DNA from: Streptomyces sp. Ru71
GTDB lineage: Bacteria > Actinomycetota > Actinomycetes > Streptomycetales > Streptomycetaceae
Reading direction: 5' to 3'
Assembly: GCF_002920535.1 (NCBI RefSeq)
Contig: NZ_PQSS01000031.1
Location: 1-64,000, forward strand
DNA length: 64,000 nucleotides
Shown one piece after another: positions 26,545-33,903 of the stretch (positions are counted from its first letter, which is position 1; each line of letters starts with the position of its first letter). Position numbers and translations under genes: made by a program. Under the pieces are notes generated by a model. It saw only the letters and a list, made by a program, of their open reading frames with translations, made no database searches and was not told the origin of the DNA.

Positions 26545-27528
26545 TCAGTCGGGGGTGGGCGCGGCGGCGCGGCAGCGGGCGCGGGCCTGCCGGAAGAGGT
26601 CCACGGCCTGCTCCCGGCCGGCGGTGCGGTACTGCCAGGGGGCGGGCGTGACGTACGGGCCGAGCGCGTCGAACACCTGCGCCGCCTGCGGGAACAGCAG
26701 CGCGCCCCACAGGGCGTGCGCCAGGTGGTTGAGGTCCAGCGGGGAGCGCTCGGCGGGCCCGGTCCGCGCGAACCAGGACTCCAGCGCCCCCTCCGCCTCG
26801 CGCACCGCGTCCTCCGCCACCCAGTGCAGATCCAGCGCCGCGCCCTGCCCGCCGTCGTTCCGGTAGCGCTCCACCCGCACGTACAGCGGCAGCAGATGCA
26901 GCGCCGAGCCGGGCGGCGCGGTCTGCGTGGCCCGGTGCGCGTACCCGGTCGCCTCCGGCAGGCGCGGTGAGGAGGCACGCGCGAACAGGAACTGCAGCAT
27001 GCGGTGGTGGGCCTCACGGTTGAACGGGTCGCGCCGGTCCGCCTCGGCGAGCAGACCCCACGGGCCGGCGGGCAGCATCGGCTCCGGCGGCGGCTCGCGG
27101 TGCTCCTTCCACTGCTGCTTCTTGTCCAGCCGGGCCAGCGCCAGCAGGCACACCCACGGCACCGGGTCCTGCGGTGCGGCCCCGGCGGCGGTGCGGGCGG
27201 CGTCCCAGGCCTCGATCCACAGTTCGTGCGTACGGCGGTGTCCCGCGCGCTCGGCCCGCAGCGCCCGCTCGACGGCCACCCGGGCCTGCATCACGGTGGC
27301 CGCGACCCCGGCCGGGTCCTCGGCACGCCAGGCCCGCACCACGTCGGTGCCCGCGGCCGCCGCCGCCAGCACCTGGGTGCGCCGCGTCCACTGCCACCAC
27401 GGCATCGGCTGTTCCAGCAGTGTGCGCATCGACATCCAGCGGCCCGCGCGCACCTCCTGCAGGGCCTCGCGCAGCGCGCCGTCGTGGCCGGCCGGGTCGA
27501 AGACGGGCCGGGTTCCCTCTCTGGCCAT
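26545..27528 (-). CDS. Hypothetical helical (TPR-like) protein
   Basis: The 327-residue protein has no signal peptide. It is rich in Trp, Arg and Ala and looks wholly helical, with TPR-like spacing. Recognisable stretches include MSMRTLLEQPMPWWQWTRRT, DPVPWVCLLALARLD, REAHHRMLQFLFAR and the ending AGREQAVDLFRQARARCRAA. Similar proteins occur in actinomycetes without assigned function. It is in a probable operon with the amino acid permease. Its ATG overlaps the stop of a possible 21-codon upstream ORF that has the better ribosome-binding site. Confidence 0.7.
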   Translation of the reverse strand: MAREGTRPVFDPAGHDGALREALQEVRAGRWMSMRTLLEQPMPWWQWTRRTQVLAAAAAGTDVVRAWRAEDPAGVAATVMQARVAVERALRAERAGHRRTHELWIEAWDAARTAAGAAPQDPVPWVCLLALARLDKKQQWKEHREPPPEPMLPAGPWGLLAEADRRDPFNREAHHRMLQFLFARASSPRLPEATGYAHRATQTAPPGSALHLLPLYVRVERYRNDGGQGAALDLHWVAEDAVREAEGALESWFARTGPAERSPLDLNHLAHALWGALLFPQAAQVFDALGPYVTPAPWQYRTAGREQAVDLFRQARARCRAAAPTPD

Positions 27529-27593
27529 CAGCCGGCCGCCCCCGGTCGCGGGGCGGCCGGGGTCGCGCGGACCACGACGGCATGGAAAGCCAA
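27528..27593 (-). CDS. Candidate 21-residue upstream ORF coupled to the hypothetical gene
   Basis: TTG at 27593 follows GGGGGAGG with a four-base gap and opens a 21-codon frame ending in TGA that shares its A with the next gene's ATG. The peptide (LAFHAVVVRATPAAPRPGAAG) matches no family. The arrangement suggests translational coupling, because the downstream ATG has a poor ribosome-binding site. On this strand a TATAGT at about 27643-27648 could be its -10 element. Confidence 0.3.
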   Translation of the reverse strand: MAFHAVVVRATPAAPRPGAAG

Positions 27594-27809
27594 CAGTCCT
27601 CCCCCGGGCGGACGTTGAGAAGATCGGTAGCGGTCGGCGGCCACTATAGGGGCGCGAGTTCCGCTTCTCGCCGTCGTTCGCGGAACCTGACGAACTTCCT
27701 TGCCTCCCCGACGCTTTGCCGCCGCCCCTCATGGTCTCGATCGCTGCTTGACGCGGTGCGCGCGGCGGCGGCAGGCTGGCGCGGGCAGTGATCGACGTCA
27801 AGGGGTGGC

Positions 27810-29249
27810 ATGACATCTGCGGTGCTCGCCGTCGACCAGGGCACGTCCGGCACCAAGGCCCTGGTGGTCTGCCCCGAACGCGGCGTCATCGGCTCCGGGT
27901 TCGCCGCGGTGCACCCCCGGCACCTGCCCGGCGGGCGGGTCGAGGCCGACCCCCGCGAACTGTACGACTCGGTGCTCGACGCGGGCCGTCAGGCGCTGGC
28001 CGAGGCCGGCGAGGACGTCGTCGCGCTGGGCCTGGCCAACCAGGGCGAGACCGTGCTCGCCTGGGACCCGGACACCTCGCGCCCGCTGACCGACGCACTG
28101 GTCTGGCAGGACCGCCGCGCCGACACCGTGTGCGCCGAACTCGCCGCACACGGCGACGAGTTGCTCCGCCTCACCGGCCTGCCGCTGGACGCGTACTTCG
28201 CCGCGCCCAAAATGGCCTGGATCCGCCGCCACCTGACCCGCGAGGGAGTCGTCACCACCTCCGACGCCTACCTCGTCAACCGCCTGACCGGTGCCTACGT
28301 CACCGACGCCGCCACCGCCGGCCGCACCCAGCTCCTCGACCTGGACCGCACCGCCTGGTCCCGCCGCGCACTGGACCTGTACGGGCTCGCCGGCGAACGC
28401 CTCCCGGCGGTCGTCGACAACGCGCTCCCCGTCGGCGGCACCACCGCGTTCGGCCGCGAGATCCCGGTGACCGGCCTGATCGTGGACCAGCAGGCCGCCC
28501 TGCTCGCCCACCGCATCACCACCCCGGGCGGCGCCAAGTGCACCTACGGCACCGGCGCCTTCCTGCTCGCCCCCACCGGCGGCACACCCCGGCGCTCGAC
28601 CACCGGCCTGGTCAGCTGTGTGGCCTGGCGGCTGGCCGGCCGCACCAGCCACTGCCTGGACGGCCAGGTCTACACGGCCGCCTCCGCCGTGGGCTGGCTC
28701 ACCGGCCTCGGCGTCATCACCGGACCCGCCGACCTGGACCGGGTGGGCGCCGCCGTACCCGACAGCGGCGGCGTCACGTTCGTGCCCGCGCTGGCCGGAC
28801 TCGCCGCCCCCTGGTGGCGCGGCGACCTGCGCGGCTCCCTCACCGGACTCGGCCTCGACACCGCCCCCGGACATCTGGTGCGCGCCCTGTGCGAGGGGCT
28901 GGCCGCCCAGGTCGCCGAACTCGCCGACGCCGTCGCCGCCGACCTCGGCGCCCCCCTGGACGTGCTGCGCGTCGACGGGGGCCTGACCCGCTCGGCGCTG
29001 CTCATGCAGACCCAGGCCGATCTGCTGCAACGCCCCGTGGAGGTCTCGGAGTTGCCGGACGCCACCGCCCTCGGCGCCGCCGCCCTGGCCCGGCTGGGCG
29101 CCGACCCCGCGCTGACCCCGGCCGACGTGCTGCCGGACACCAAGCCGTCCGCCGTGTACGAGCCCCGCATCACACCCGACGAGGCCGCCGCACGCCGGGC
29201 GGCCTTCCGGCAGGCCGTGACCCGGCTGCTCGACGGGGAGCCGGGGTGA
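27810..29249 (+). CDS. glpK: FGGY-family carbohydrate kinase, probable glycerol kinase
   Basis: The 479-residue sugar kinase has the FGGY two-domain ATPase fold: N-terminal AVDQGTSGTKALVVC, NQGETVLAWD, then ALVWQDRRADTVC (residue ~95), CTYGTGAFLLAPTGG (~245-260) and a C-terminal VLRVDGGLTRSALLMQTQAD. These match glycerol kinase, which phosphorylates glycerol to sn-glycerol 3-phosphate. The two following genes encode GlpA- and GlpB-like flavoproteins, which supports glycerol, though xylulose-type substrates are possible. ATG 27810 follows AAGGGG. No glycerol facilitator gene is adjacent. Upstream, an inverted repeat GTTCCGC/GCGGAAC (27658-27664 and 27680-27686) may be an operator. Confidence 0.82.
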   Translation: MTSAVLAVDQGTSGTKALVVCPERGVIGSGFAAVHPRHLPGGRVEADPRELYDSVLDAGRQALAEAGEDVVALGLANQGETVLAWDPDTSRPLTDALVWQDRRADTVCAELAAHGDELLRLTGLPLDAYFAAPKMAWIRRHLTREGVVTTSDAYLVNRLTGAYVTDAATAGRTQLLDLDRTAWSRRALDLYGLAGERLPAVVDNALPVGGTTAFGREIPVTGLIVDQQAALLAHRITTPGGAKCTYGTGAFLLAPTGGTPRRSTTGLVSCVAWRLAGRTSHCLDGQVYTAASAVGWLTGLGVITGPADLDRVGAAVPDSGGVTFVPALAGLAAPWWRGDLRGSLTGLGLDTAPGHLVRALCEGLAAQVAELADAVAADLGAPLDVLRVDGGLTRSALLMQTQADLLQRPVEVSELPDATALGAAALARLGADPALTPADVLPDTKPSAVYEPRITPDEAAARRAAFRQAVTRLLDGEPG

Positions 29250-30709
29250 GCGCGCCGCGGGAGGGGATGCCGCGGCACCTGGAGTCCGCCCCGCAGGACA
29301 CCCCCGTGACCGTCACCGCCGCCGGTGCGCTGCCCGAGCGGCCGTACGACGTGGCGATCGTCGGCGCCGGCGTCGTCGGCTGCGCCGTCGCCCGCGCGCT
29401 CGCCCGTCACCGGGGGCTGCGCCTGGCCCTGATCGAGGCGCAGGACGACGTCGGCCAGGGCACCTCCAAGGCCAACACGGCGATTCTGCACACCGGTTTC
29501 GACGCCGTGCCCGGCTCGCTGGAGGCCGCCCTGGTGCGCGACGGCGCCCGCCGGCTCACCGCCTACGCCGCCGAGTCCGGCATCCCCGTCGAGCGGACCG
29601 GCGCCCTCCTCGTCGCCTGGGACGAGGAGCAGCTCGCCGCCCTGCCCCGCCTCGCCGAGAAGGCCGAGCGCAACGCGTACCACGCCGTGCGACCGCTCGG
29701 CCCGGCGGAGCTGTACGCCCGCGAACCCCACCTCGGACCCGGCGCCCTCGGCGCCCTGCACGTGCCCGACGAGAGCATCGTCTGCCCCTGGACCACGCCC
29801 CTCGCCTACGCCACCCAGGCGGTCCGGCACGGCGTGCACCTGCACCTCAACTGCCGTGTCACCCGCGCCCGCAGGCACGAGGACACCCACCTGCTGGACA
29901 CCACCCGCGGCCCGGTGCGCGCCCGCTGGCTGGTCAACGCGGCCGGCCTGCACGCCGACACCCTCGACGCCGCCCTCGGCCACCACGACTTCACGGTCAC
30001 CCCGCGCCGCGGCCAGCTGATCGTGTTCGACAAGTTCGCCCGCGACCTCGTGCGCCACATTCTGCTGCCGGTCCCCACCGCCGCCGGCAAGGGCGTCCTC
30101 GTCGCCCCCACCGTCCACGGCAACGTCCTGCTCGGCCCCACCGCCGAGGACCTGGACGACCGGACGGCCACCCACTCCACCGCCGAGGGCCTTCAGGGCC
30201 TGCGGGCCAAGGGCCACCGCATCCTGCCCGCACTGCTGCGGGAGGAGACCACCGCGGTCTACGCGGGCCTGCGCGCCGCCACCGAGCACGACGACTACCG
30301 CATCACCGCGCACCCCGAGCAGGCGTACGTCACCGTCGGCGGCATCCGCTCCACCGGACTGACCGCCTCCCTCGCCATCGCCGCGCACGTCGTCGACCTC
30401 CTGACCGAGGCCGGCCTGAAACCCGGCGCCGCGCGGGACCTGGAGCCGGTGCGCATGCCCAACCTCGGGGAGGCCTTCCCGCGCCCCTACCAGCGACCCG
30501 ACCTGATCGCCGCCGACCCCGAGTACGGCACCCTCGTCTGCCACTGCGAGCGGGTGACGCGCGGGGAGATCCGCGACGCCCTCGGCGGCACCGTCCCGCC
30601 GCGCAGCCTGGAGGGGCTGCGCCGCAGGACCCGGGCCAGGGCCGGCCGCTGCCAGGGCTTCCACTGCGGCGCGGCGGTCCGCGCGCTGTTCGAGGGAGCC
30701 GGTCGGTGA
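29246..30709 (+). CDS. GlpA-like FAD-dependent dehydrogenase with BFD [2Fe-2S] domain
   Basis: This is a 487-residue flavoprotein. The dinucleotide-binding motif is VAIVGAGVVGCAVARAL near residues 33-49, followed by a DAO-type oxidase body with GQGTSKANTAILHTGFD and VGGIRSTGLTASLAIA. The C-terminus holds a bacterioferritin-associated-ferredoxin-like site: CHC at about 432-434 and C-x4-C (RCQGFHC) at about 473-478. This layout is that of GlpA, which oxidises glycerol 3-phosphate to dihydroxyacetone phosphate. GTG 29246 overlaps the kinase stop by four bases, so translation is coupled; ATG 29267 is an alternative. Confidence 0.85.
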   Translation: MSAPREGMPRHLESAPQDTPVTVTAAGALPERPYDVAIVGAGVVGCAVARALARHRGLRLALIEAQDDVGQGTSKANTAILHTGFDAVPGSLEAALVRDGARRLTAYAAESGIPVERTGALLVAWDEEQLAALPRLAEKAERNAYHAVRPLGPAELYAREPHLGPGALGALHVPDESIVCPWTTPLAYATQAVRHGVHLHLNCRVTRARRHEDTHLLDTTRGPVRARWLVNAAGLHADTLDAALGHHDFTVTPRRGQLIVFDKFARDLVRHILLPVPTAAGKGVLVAPTVHGNVLLGPTAEDLDDRTATHSTAEGLQGLRAKGHRILPALLREETTAVYAGLRAATEHDDYRITAHPEQAYVTVGGIRSTGLTASLAIAAHVVDLLTEAGLKPGAARDLEPVRMPNLGEAFPRPYQRPDLIAADPEYGTLVCHCERVTRGEIRDALGGTVPPRSLEGLRRRTRARAGRCQGFHCGAAVRALFEGAGR

Positions 30710-31662
30710 ACCGCGCGGTCGACGTCCTCGTCGTCGGCGCCGGTCCCGCCGGGCTCACGGCCGCCGCCCGGCTCGCGGCGGCCGGGGCGGGCCGGGTGGA
30801 GGTGCTGGAGCGGGAACAGCGGGCCGGGGGAGTGCCCCGGCACTGCGCCCACGGCGGCTTCGGCACCTGGCCGCGCCCGCTCACCGGCCCGCGGTACGCC
30901 CGACGCCTCACGGACACGGCCCGGCGGGCGGGAGCCGCCGTACGCACCGGCGTGACCGTCCTGGACTGGGCCGGCCCGCTCACCCTGACCGCGGTGAGCC
31001 CCGGCGGACCCGAGACGATCACCGCCCGCGCGGTCCTGCTGGCCACGGGCGCCCGCGAACGCCCGCGCACCGCCCGCCTGGTGCCGGGCACCCGGCCCGC
31101 CGGGGTGTACACCACCGGCGAACTCCAGCAGGCCGTCCATCTGTACGGGCAGCACATCGGCGCCCGGGCGGTGGTCGTCGGCGCGCAGGACGTGTCGTAC
31201 GCGGCGGCCACCACTCTGCGGGCGGCGGGCGTGCGGGTGGCCGCCATGGTCACCGAGGACCCGCGCCCCCGCACGGCCCCGGCGCGCGCCGCGCACGCCC
31301 GCCTGTGGCACGGCGTCCCGCTGCTGACGGACACCTCGGTCACCGAGCTCCTCGGCCACGGCCGCCTGTCCGGCGTCCGCGTCCGCCGCCGCGACGGCCG
31401 TACGACCGTCCTGGCCTGCGACACGGTCGTCTTCACCGGCGACTTCACACCCGAGCACGAACTGGCCCGGCGCGGCGCCCTCACCCTCGCCGCCGGCACC
31501 CGCGCCCCCGCCGTCGACACCTCCTGGCACACATCCCGCCCCGGCGTCTTCGCGGCCGGCGGCCTGACACATCCGGGCCGGAGCGCGACGACGGCGGCCC
31601 GTGCGGGCGCGCAGGCGGCCCGAGCGGTGCGGGACTGGCTGACGGCGGGCGAAGGGGCATAG
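30706..31662 (+). CDS. GlpB-like NAD(P)/FAD-dependent oxidoreductase
   Basis: The 318-residue pyridine-nucleotide-disulfide-type flavoprotein opens with VLVVGAGPAGLTAAARLAA (Rossmann FAD site). A central ARAVVVGAQDVSYAAATTLR is the second nucleotide-binding segment, and the end, PGVFAAGGLTHPGRSATTA, contains the FAD-contacting ATG-like motif. It lacks the redox CxxC of thioredoxin reductases. GTG 30706 overlaps the previous stop (GTGA). In bacteria with kinase-GlpA-GlpB-like trios this subunit passes electrons from the dehydrogenase to another acceptor. No GlpC-like anchor is nearby. A membrane partner or soluble acceptor remains unknown. Confidence 0.82.
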   Translation: MNRAVDVLVVGAGPAGLTAAARLAAAGAGRVEVLEREQRAGGVPRHCAHGGFGTWPRPLTGPRYARRLTDTARRAGAAVRTGVTVLDWAGPLTLTAVSPGGPETITARAVLLATGARERPRTARLVPGTRPAGVYTTGELQQAVHLYGQHIGARAVVVGAQDVSYAAATTLRAAGVRVAAMVTEDPRPRTAPARAAHARLWHGVPLLTDTSVTELLGHGRLSGVRVRRRDGRTTVLACDTVVFTGDFTPEHELARRGALTLAAGTRAPAVDTSWHTSRPGVFAAGGLTHPGRSATTAARAGAQAARAVRDWLTAGEGA

Positions 31663-31739
31663 ATACCAGGTGTTCATGGACGTCGGATCGCATGAGCATG
31701 GCTGCTAGTCCACTTTGGCTCGCATCTGCGTTTCCCTGA

Positions 31740-31901
31740 ATGCACTTCGGACGCGCCCCCGTGCTGCTCGCGGTCGCGGTGGACGGGGCCCCGCTCGACC
31801 GGGCCGGGCCGCAGCTGCTGCCGCAGGACCGCTGCGGCGGCCGGTACATCAGCGGCATCACCGCGATCCGCGTGGACGGCGGTTACGACACGGCGGCCTG
31901 A
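31740..31901 (+). pseudogene. C-terminal remnant of a molybdopterin-dependent oxidoreductase
   Basis: The 53-codon ORF reads HFGRAPVLLAVAVDGAPLDR then QLLPQDRCGGRYISGITAIRV. That matches the last strand region of the Oxidored_molyb domain in secreted actinomycete molybdoenzymes (usual form ...VLLAV-x-DG...GGRYVSGI...). Nothing upstream of 31740 continues the domain; the in-frame codon before the ATG is a stop. It is therefore a broken tail fragment. The 75 bases before it are less GC-rich than the rest, suggesting a past insertion or deletion at this junction. Confidence 0.5.
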
Positions 31902-31939
31902 CCGGCAGGTGCCCCGCGCCGGAGGCCGCCCGTGCCCGG

Positions 31940-32704
31940 TCAGTCGTCCGTGAACGCCCCGTGCCGGCCCGCGCCCGCCGCGAAGCGGTCCGCGCCCTTC
32001 TTCGCCTCCGCCAGCACGCCCATGCCGTGGCCGAGTTCCACCCGCAGGGCCTCCTGCTCGTCCAGACCCTCCTGGTCCAGCACCGAGGCGCGGTCGGAGC
32101 GCAGGCAGGCCTGCGGCAGGCGGGCCAGGCCGGCGGCCAGTTCCTCGGCGGCGGCACGCGCGGTGCCGGCCGGCACGACGCGGTTGGCCAGCCCCATCTC
32201 GTAGGCCTCGCGGGCCGGTACCGGACGGCCCGTCAGGATCATGTCCAGGGCCCGGCTGGTGCCGATCAGCCGGGGCAGCCGTACCGTGCCGCCGTCGATC
32301 AGCGGCACGCCCCAGCGGCGGCAGAAGACGCCGAACACCGCGTCCTCCTCGGCGACCCGCAGATCGCACCACAGCGCCAGCTCCAGGCCCCCGGCCACCG
32401 CGTGCCCGGCGACGGCGGCGATCACCGGCTTGGACAGCCGCAGCCGGGTGGGGCCCATCGGCCCGTCCCCGTCCTCGGCGACCCGGTTGCCGCGCTCCCC
32501 GCCCATGGCCTTCAGGTCCGCGCCCGAGCAGAACGTGCCGCCCTCGCCCCACAGCACGGCCACCCGGGCCTCGTCGTCGGCCTCGAACGCGTGGAAGGCG
32601 GCGGCCAGTTCGGCGGCCGTCGGACCGTCCACCGCGTTGCGCACCTCGGGACGGGACAGCACGATGGTCGTGACGTGATCTCGTCGTTCGACCCGGACCG
32701 GCAT
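31940..32704 (-). CDS. Crotonase-fold enoyl-CoA hydratase/isomerase
   Basis: The 254-residue protein has a crotonase fold. Oxyanion-hole segments are FCSGADLKAMGG near 59-70 and GHAVAGGLELALWCD near 102-116, and the second catalytic region carries the Glu-rich AEEDAVFGVFCRRWGVPLIDGG. It is the length of typical enoyl-CoA hydratases, which hydrate trans-2-enoyl-CoA, though crotonases also isomerise or hydrolyse acyl-CoAs. ATG 32704 follows GGGGAATC. It stands alone, 80 bp from the end of the neighbouring membrane-protein gene on the same strand. The physiological substrate is unknown. Confidence 0.9.
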   Translation of the reverse strand: MPVRVERRDHVTTIVLSRPEVRNAVDGPTAAELAAAFHAFEADDEARVAVLWGEGGTFCSGADLKAMGGERGNRVAEDGDGPMGPTRLRLSKPVIAAVAGHAVAGGLELALWCDLRVAEEDAVFGVFCRRWGVPLIDGGTVRLPRLIGTSRALDMILTGRPVPAREAYEMGLANRVVPAGTARAAAEELAAGLARLPQACLRSDRASVLDQEGLDEQEALRVELGHGMGVLAEAKKGADRFAAGAGRHGAFTDD

Positions 32705-32784
32705 GGTGGGATTCCCCTCTGTACGACTCCGTGCGACGCGATACGGCGACGCGACGTGCGCACGGTACCCGCCGGTCGCGGGCC

Positions 32785-33831
32785 TCAGATCACCTTCAGG
32801 CGAACCAGCGCCCCCAGGGTCAGCGCGCCCGGCAGCAGCGGCAGCCACACGGTGAGGATCCGGTAGGCCAGCACCACCGCCGTCGCCACGGCCGCCGGGC
32901 CGCCCGCCGCGACCAGCGCCACCACCAGCGCGGCCTCCACCGAGCCGAGCCCGCCGGGTGTGGGAACCAGGGCCACCGCCACGGTCCCCGCCAGATACGC
33001 CACCGCGATGTGCGCCGGCGACACCGGAAGGTCCAGCGCCTGCCCGACCAGGACCAGCCCCGCCGCCTGCAGCGCCGGGAAGGCGAGCGAGCCGCCCCAC
33101 AGGGCCAGGGCGCGGGCCGGCCGGGTGTGCACCGAGCGGGCCTCGCCCAGCGCCGTGCGCAGGAAACCGAGCGCGGCCGTGCGCAGCCGTCGCACACAGG
33201 CCAGCACGACCCCCGCGGTCAGCGCGAGCGCGGCGACGGCCGCCAGCAGCGGCAGCAGCGCGCCGCCGGGCAGCAGCGAGCCGACGCTCAGCGCGTCCGG
33301 GAAGGCGGCCAGCAGCACCGCCAGCAGGACGAGCCGGCCCACGCACTCGGCCAGCATGTACAGGGCGAGGGCCGCCGAGGAGCGGGCCAGCGGCACCCCG
33401 CACACCGTCATGAAGCGCAGGTTCACCGCGCTCGCGCCGAGCCCGGTGGGCAGCAGATGGTTGGCGGCGCCGGCCGCGAACTGGGTGGCCAGCAGCCGCC
33501 GCCGGGGCAGCCGCTCGACCACGGCGCCCTGCCGGGTGAAGGAGGCGGCCACCCAGGTCAGACAGGTCGCGCCGGCCGCCGCGAGCAGCCAGGGCCACTC
33601 GGCGGTGCGCAGCTGGCCGAAGCCCTCGGCGAGCGTGGCGCGGTGCCGCACGGCGACGACGGTGACGAGCAGGAGCGGAAGCAGACACAGCACATGCCGG
33701 ACGGGGACGCGACGGGGGAGTCGTCCCTGCGGCAGCGGGGGAAGGGGGACGGCGGTCACGTCCGAAGAGGCTGTCCGCACCGTGCCAACGGCGGGTTGCG
33801 GAGGCGGGGACGGCACATTACGTACGGTCAT
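32785..33831 (-). CDS. Lysylphosphatidylglycerol synthase/UPF0104-type integral membrane protein
   Basis: The 348-residue protein has about eight hydrophobic helices and features of the LPG synthetase TM family: LLATQFAAGAANHLLPTGLG near 115-134, RSSAALALYMLAECVGRL near 152-170, and the conserved C-terminal PTPGGLGSVEAALVVAL near 296-312. The catalytic aminoacyltransferase domain is absent, so it resembles the flippase-type membrane half, possibly handling lipid or isoprenoid-linked substrates. ATG 33831 follows AAGGA. The gene is divergent from an ABC exporter across a 72-bp region that holds a MerR-type operator. Confidence 0.82.
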   Translation of the reverse strand: MTVRNVPSPPPQPAVGTVRTASSDVTAVPLPPLPQGRLPRRVPVRHVLCLLPLLLVTVVAVRHRATLAEGFGQLRTAEWPWLLAAAGATCLTWVAASFTRQGAVVERLPRRRLLATQFAAGAANHLLPTGLGASAVNLRFMTVCGVPLARSSAALALYMLAECVGRLVLLAVLLAAFPDALSVGSLLPGGALLPLLAAVAALALTAGVVLACVRRLRTAALGFLRTALGEARSVHTRPARALALWGGSLAFPALQAAGLVLVGQALDLPVSPAHIAVAYLAGTVAVALVPTPGGLGSVEAALVVALVAAGGPAAVATAVVLAYRILTVWLPLLPGALTLGALVRLKVI

Positions 33832-33865
33832 CGGATCCTTCGTACAGGGGGACGGGCGGCGGACA

Positions 33866-33896
33866 TTGACCTCAACGATGATTGAGGTTCTACGTT
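33866..33896 (+). promoter_or_regulatory. SoxR/MerR-like operator and promoter of ABC exporter
   Basis: CCTCAA-CGATGA-TTGAGG (33870-33887, extended by one A/T pair) matches the arm sequence and six-base spacing of the SoxR-type MerR operator. It lies inside an unusually long 19-bp spacer between TTGACC (33866-33871) and TACGTT (33891-33896), the promoter geometry that MerR-family activators correct by twisting DNA. The predicted start falls at about 33903-33904, at the ATG itself, so the mRNA would be leaderless. The regulator gene is not in the window. Confidence 0.6.
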
Positions 33897-33903
33897 GCTG
33901 TCC

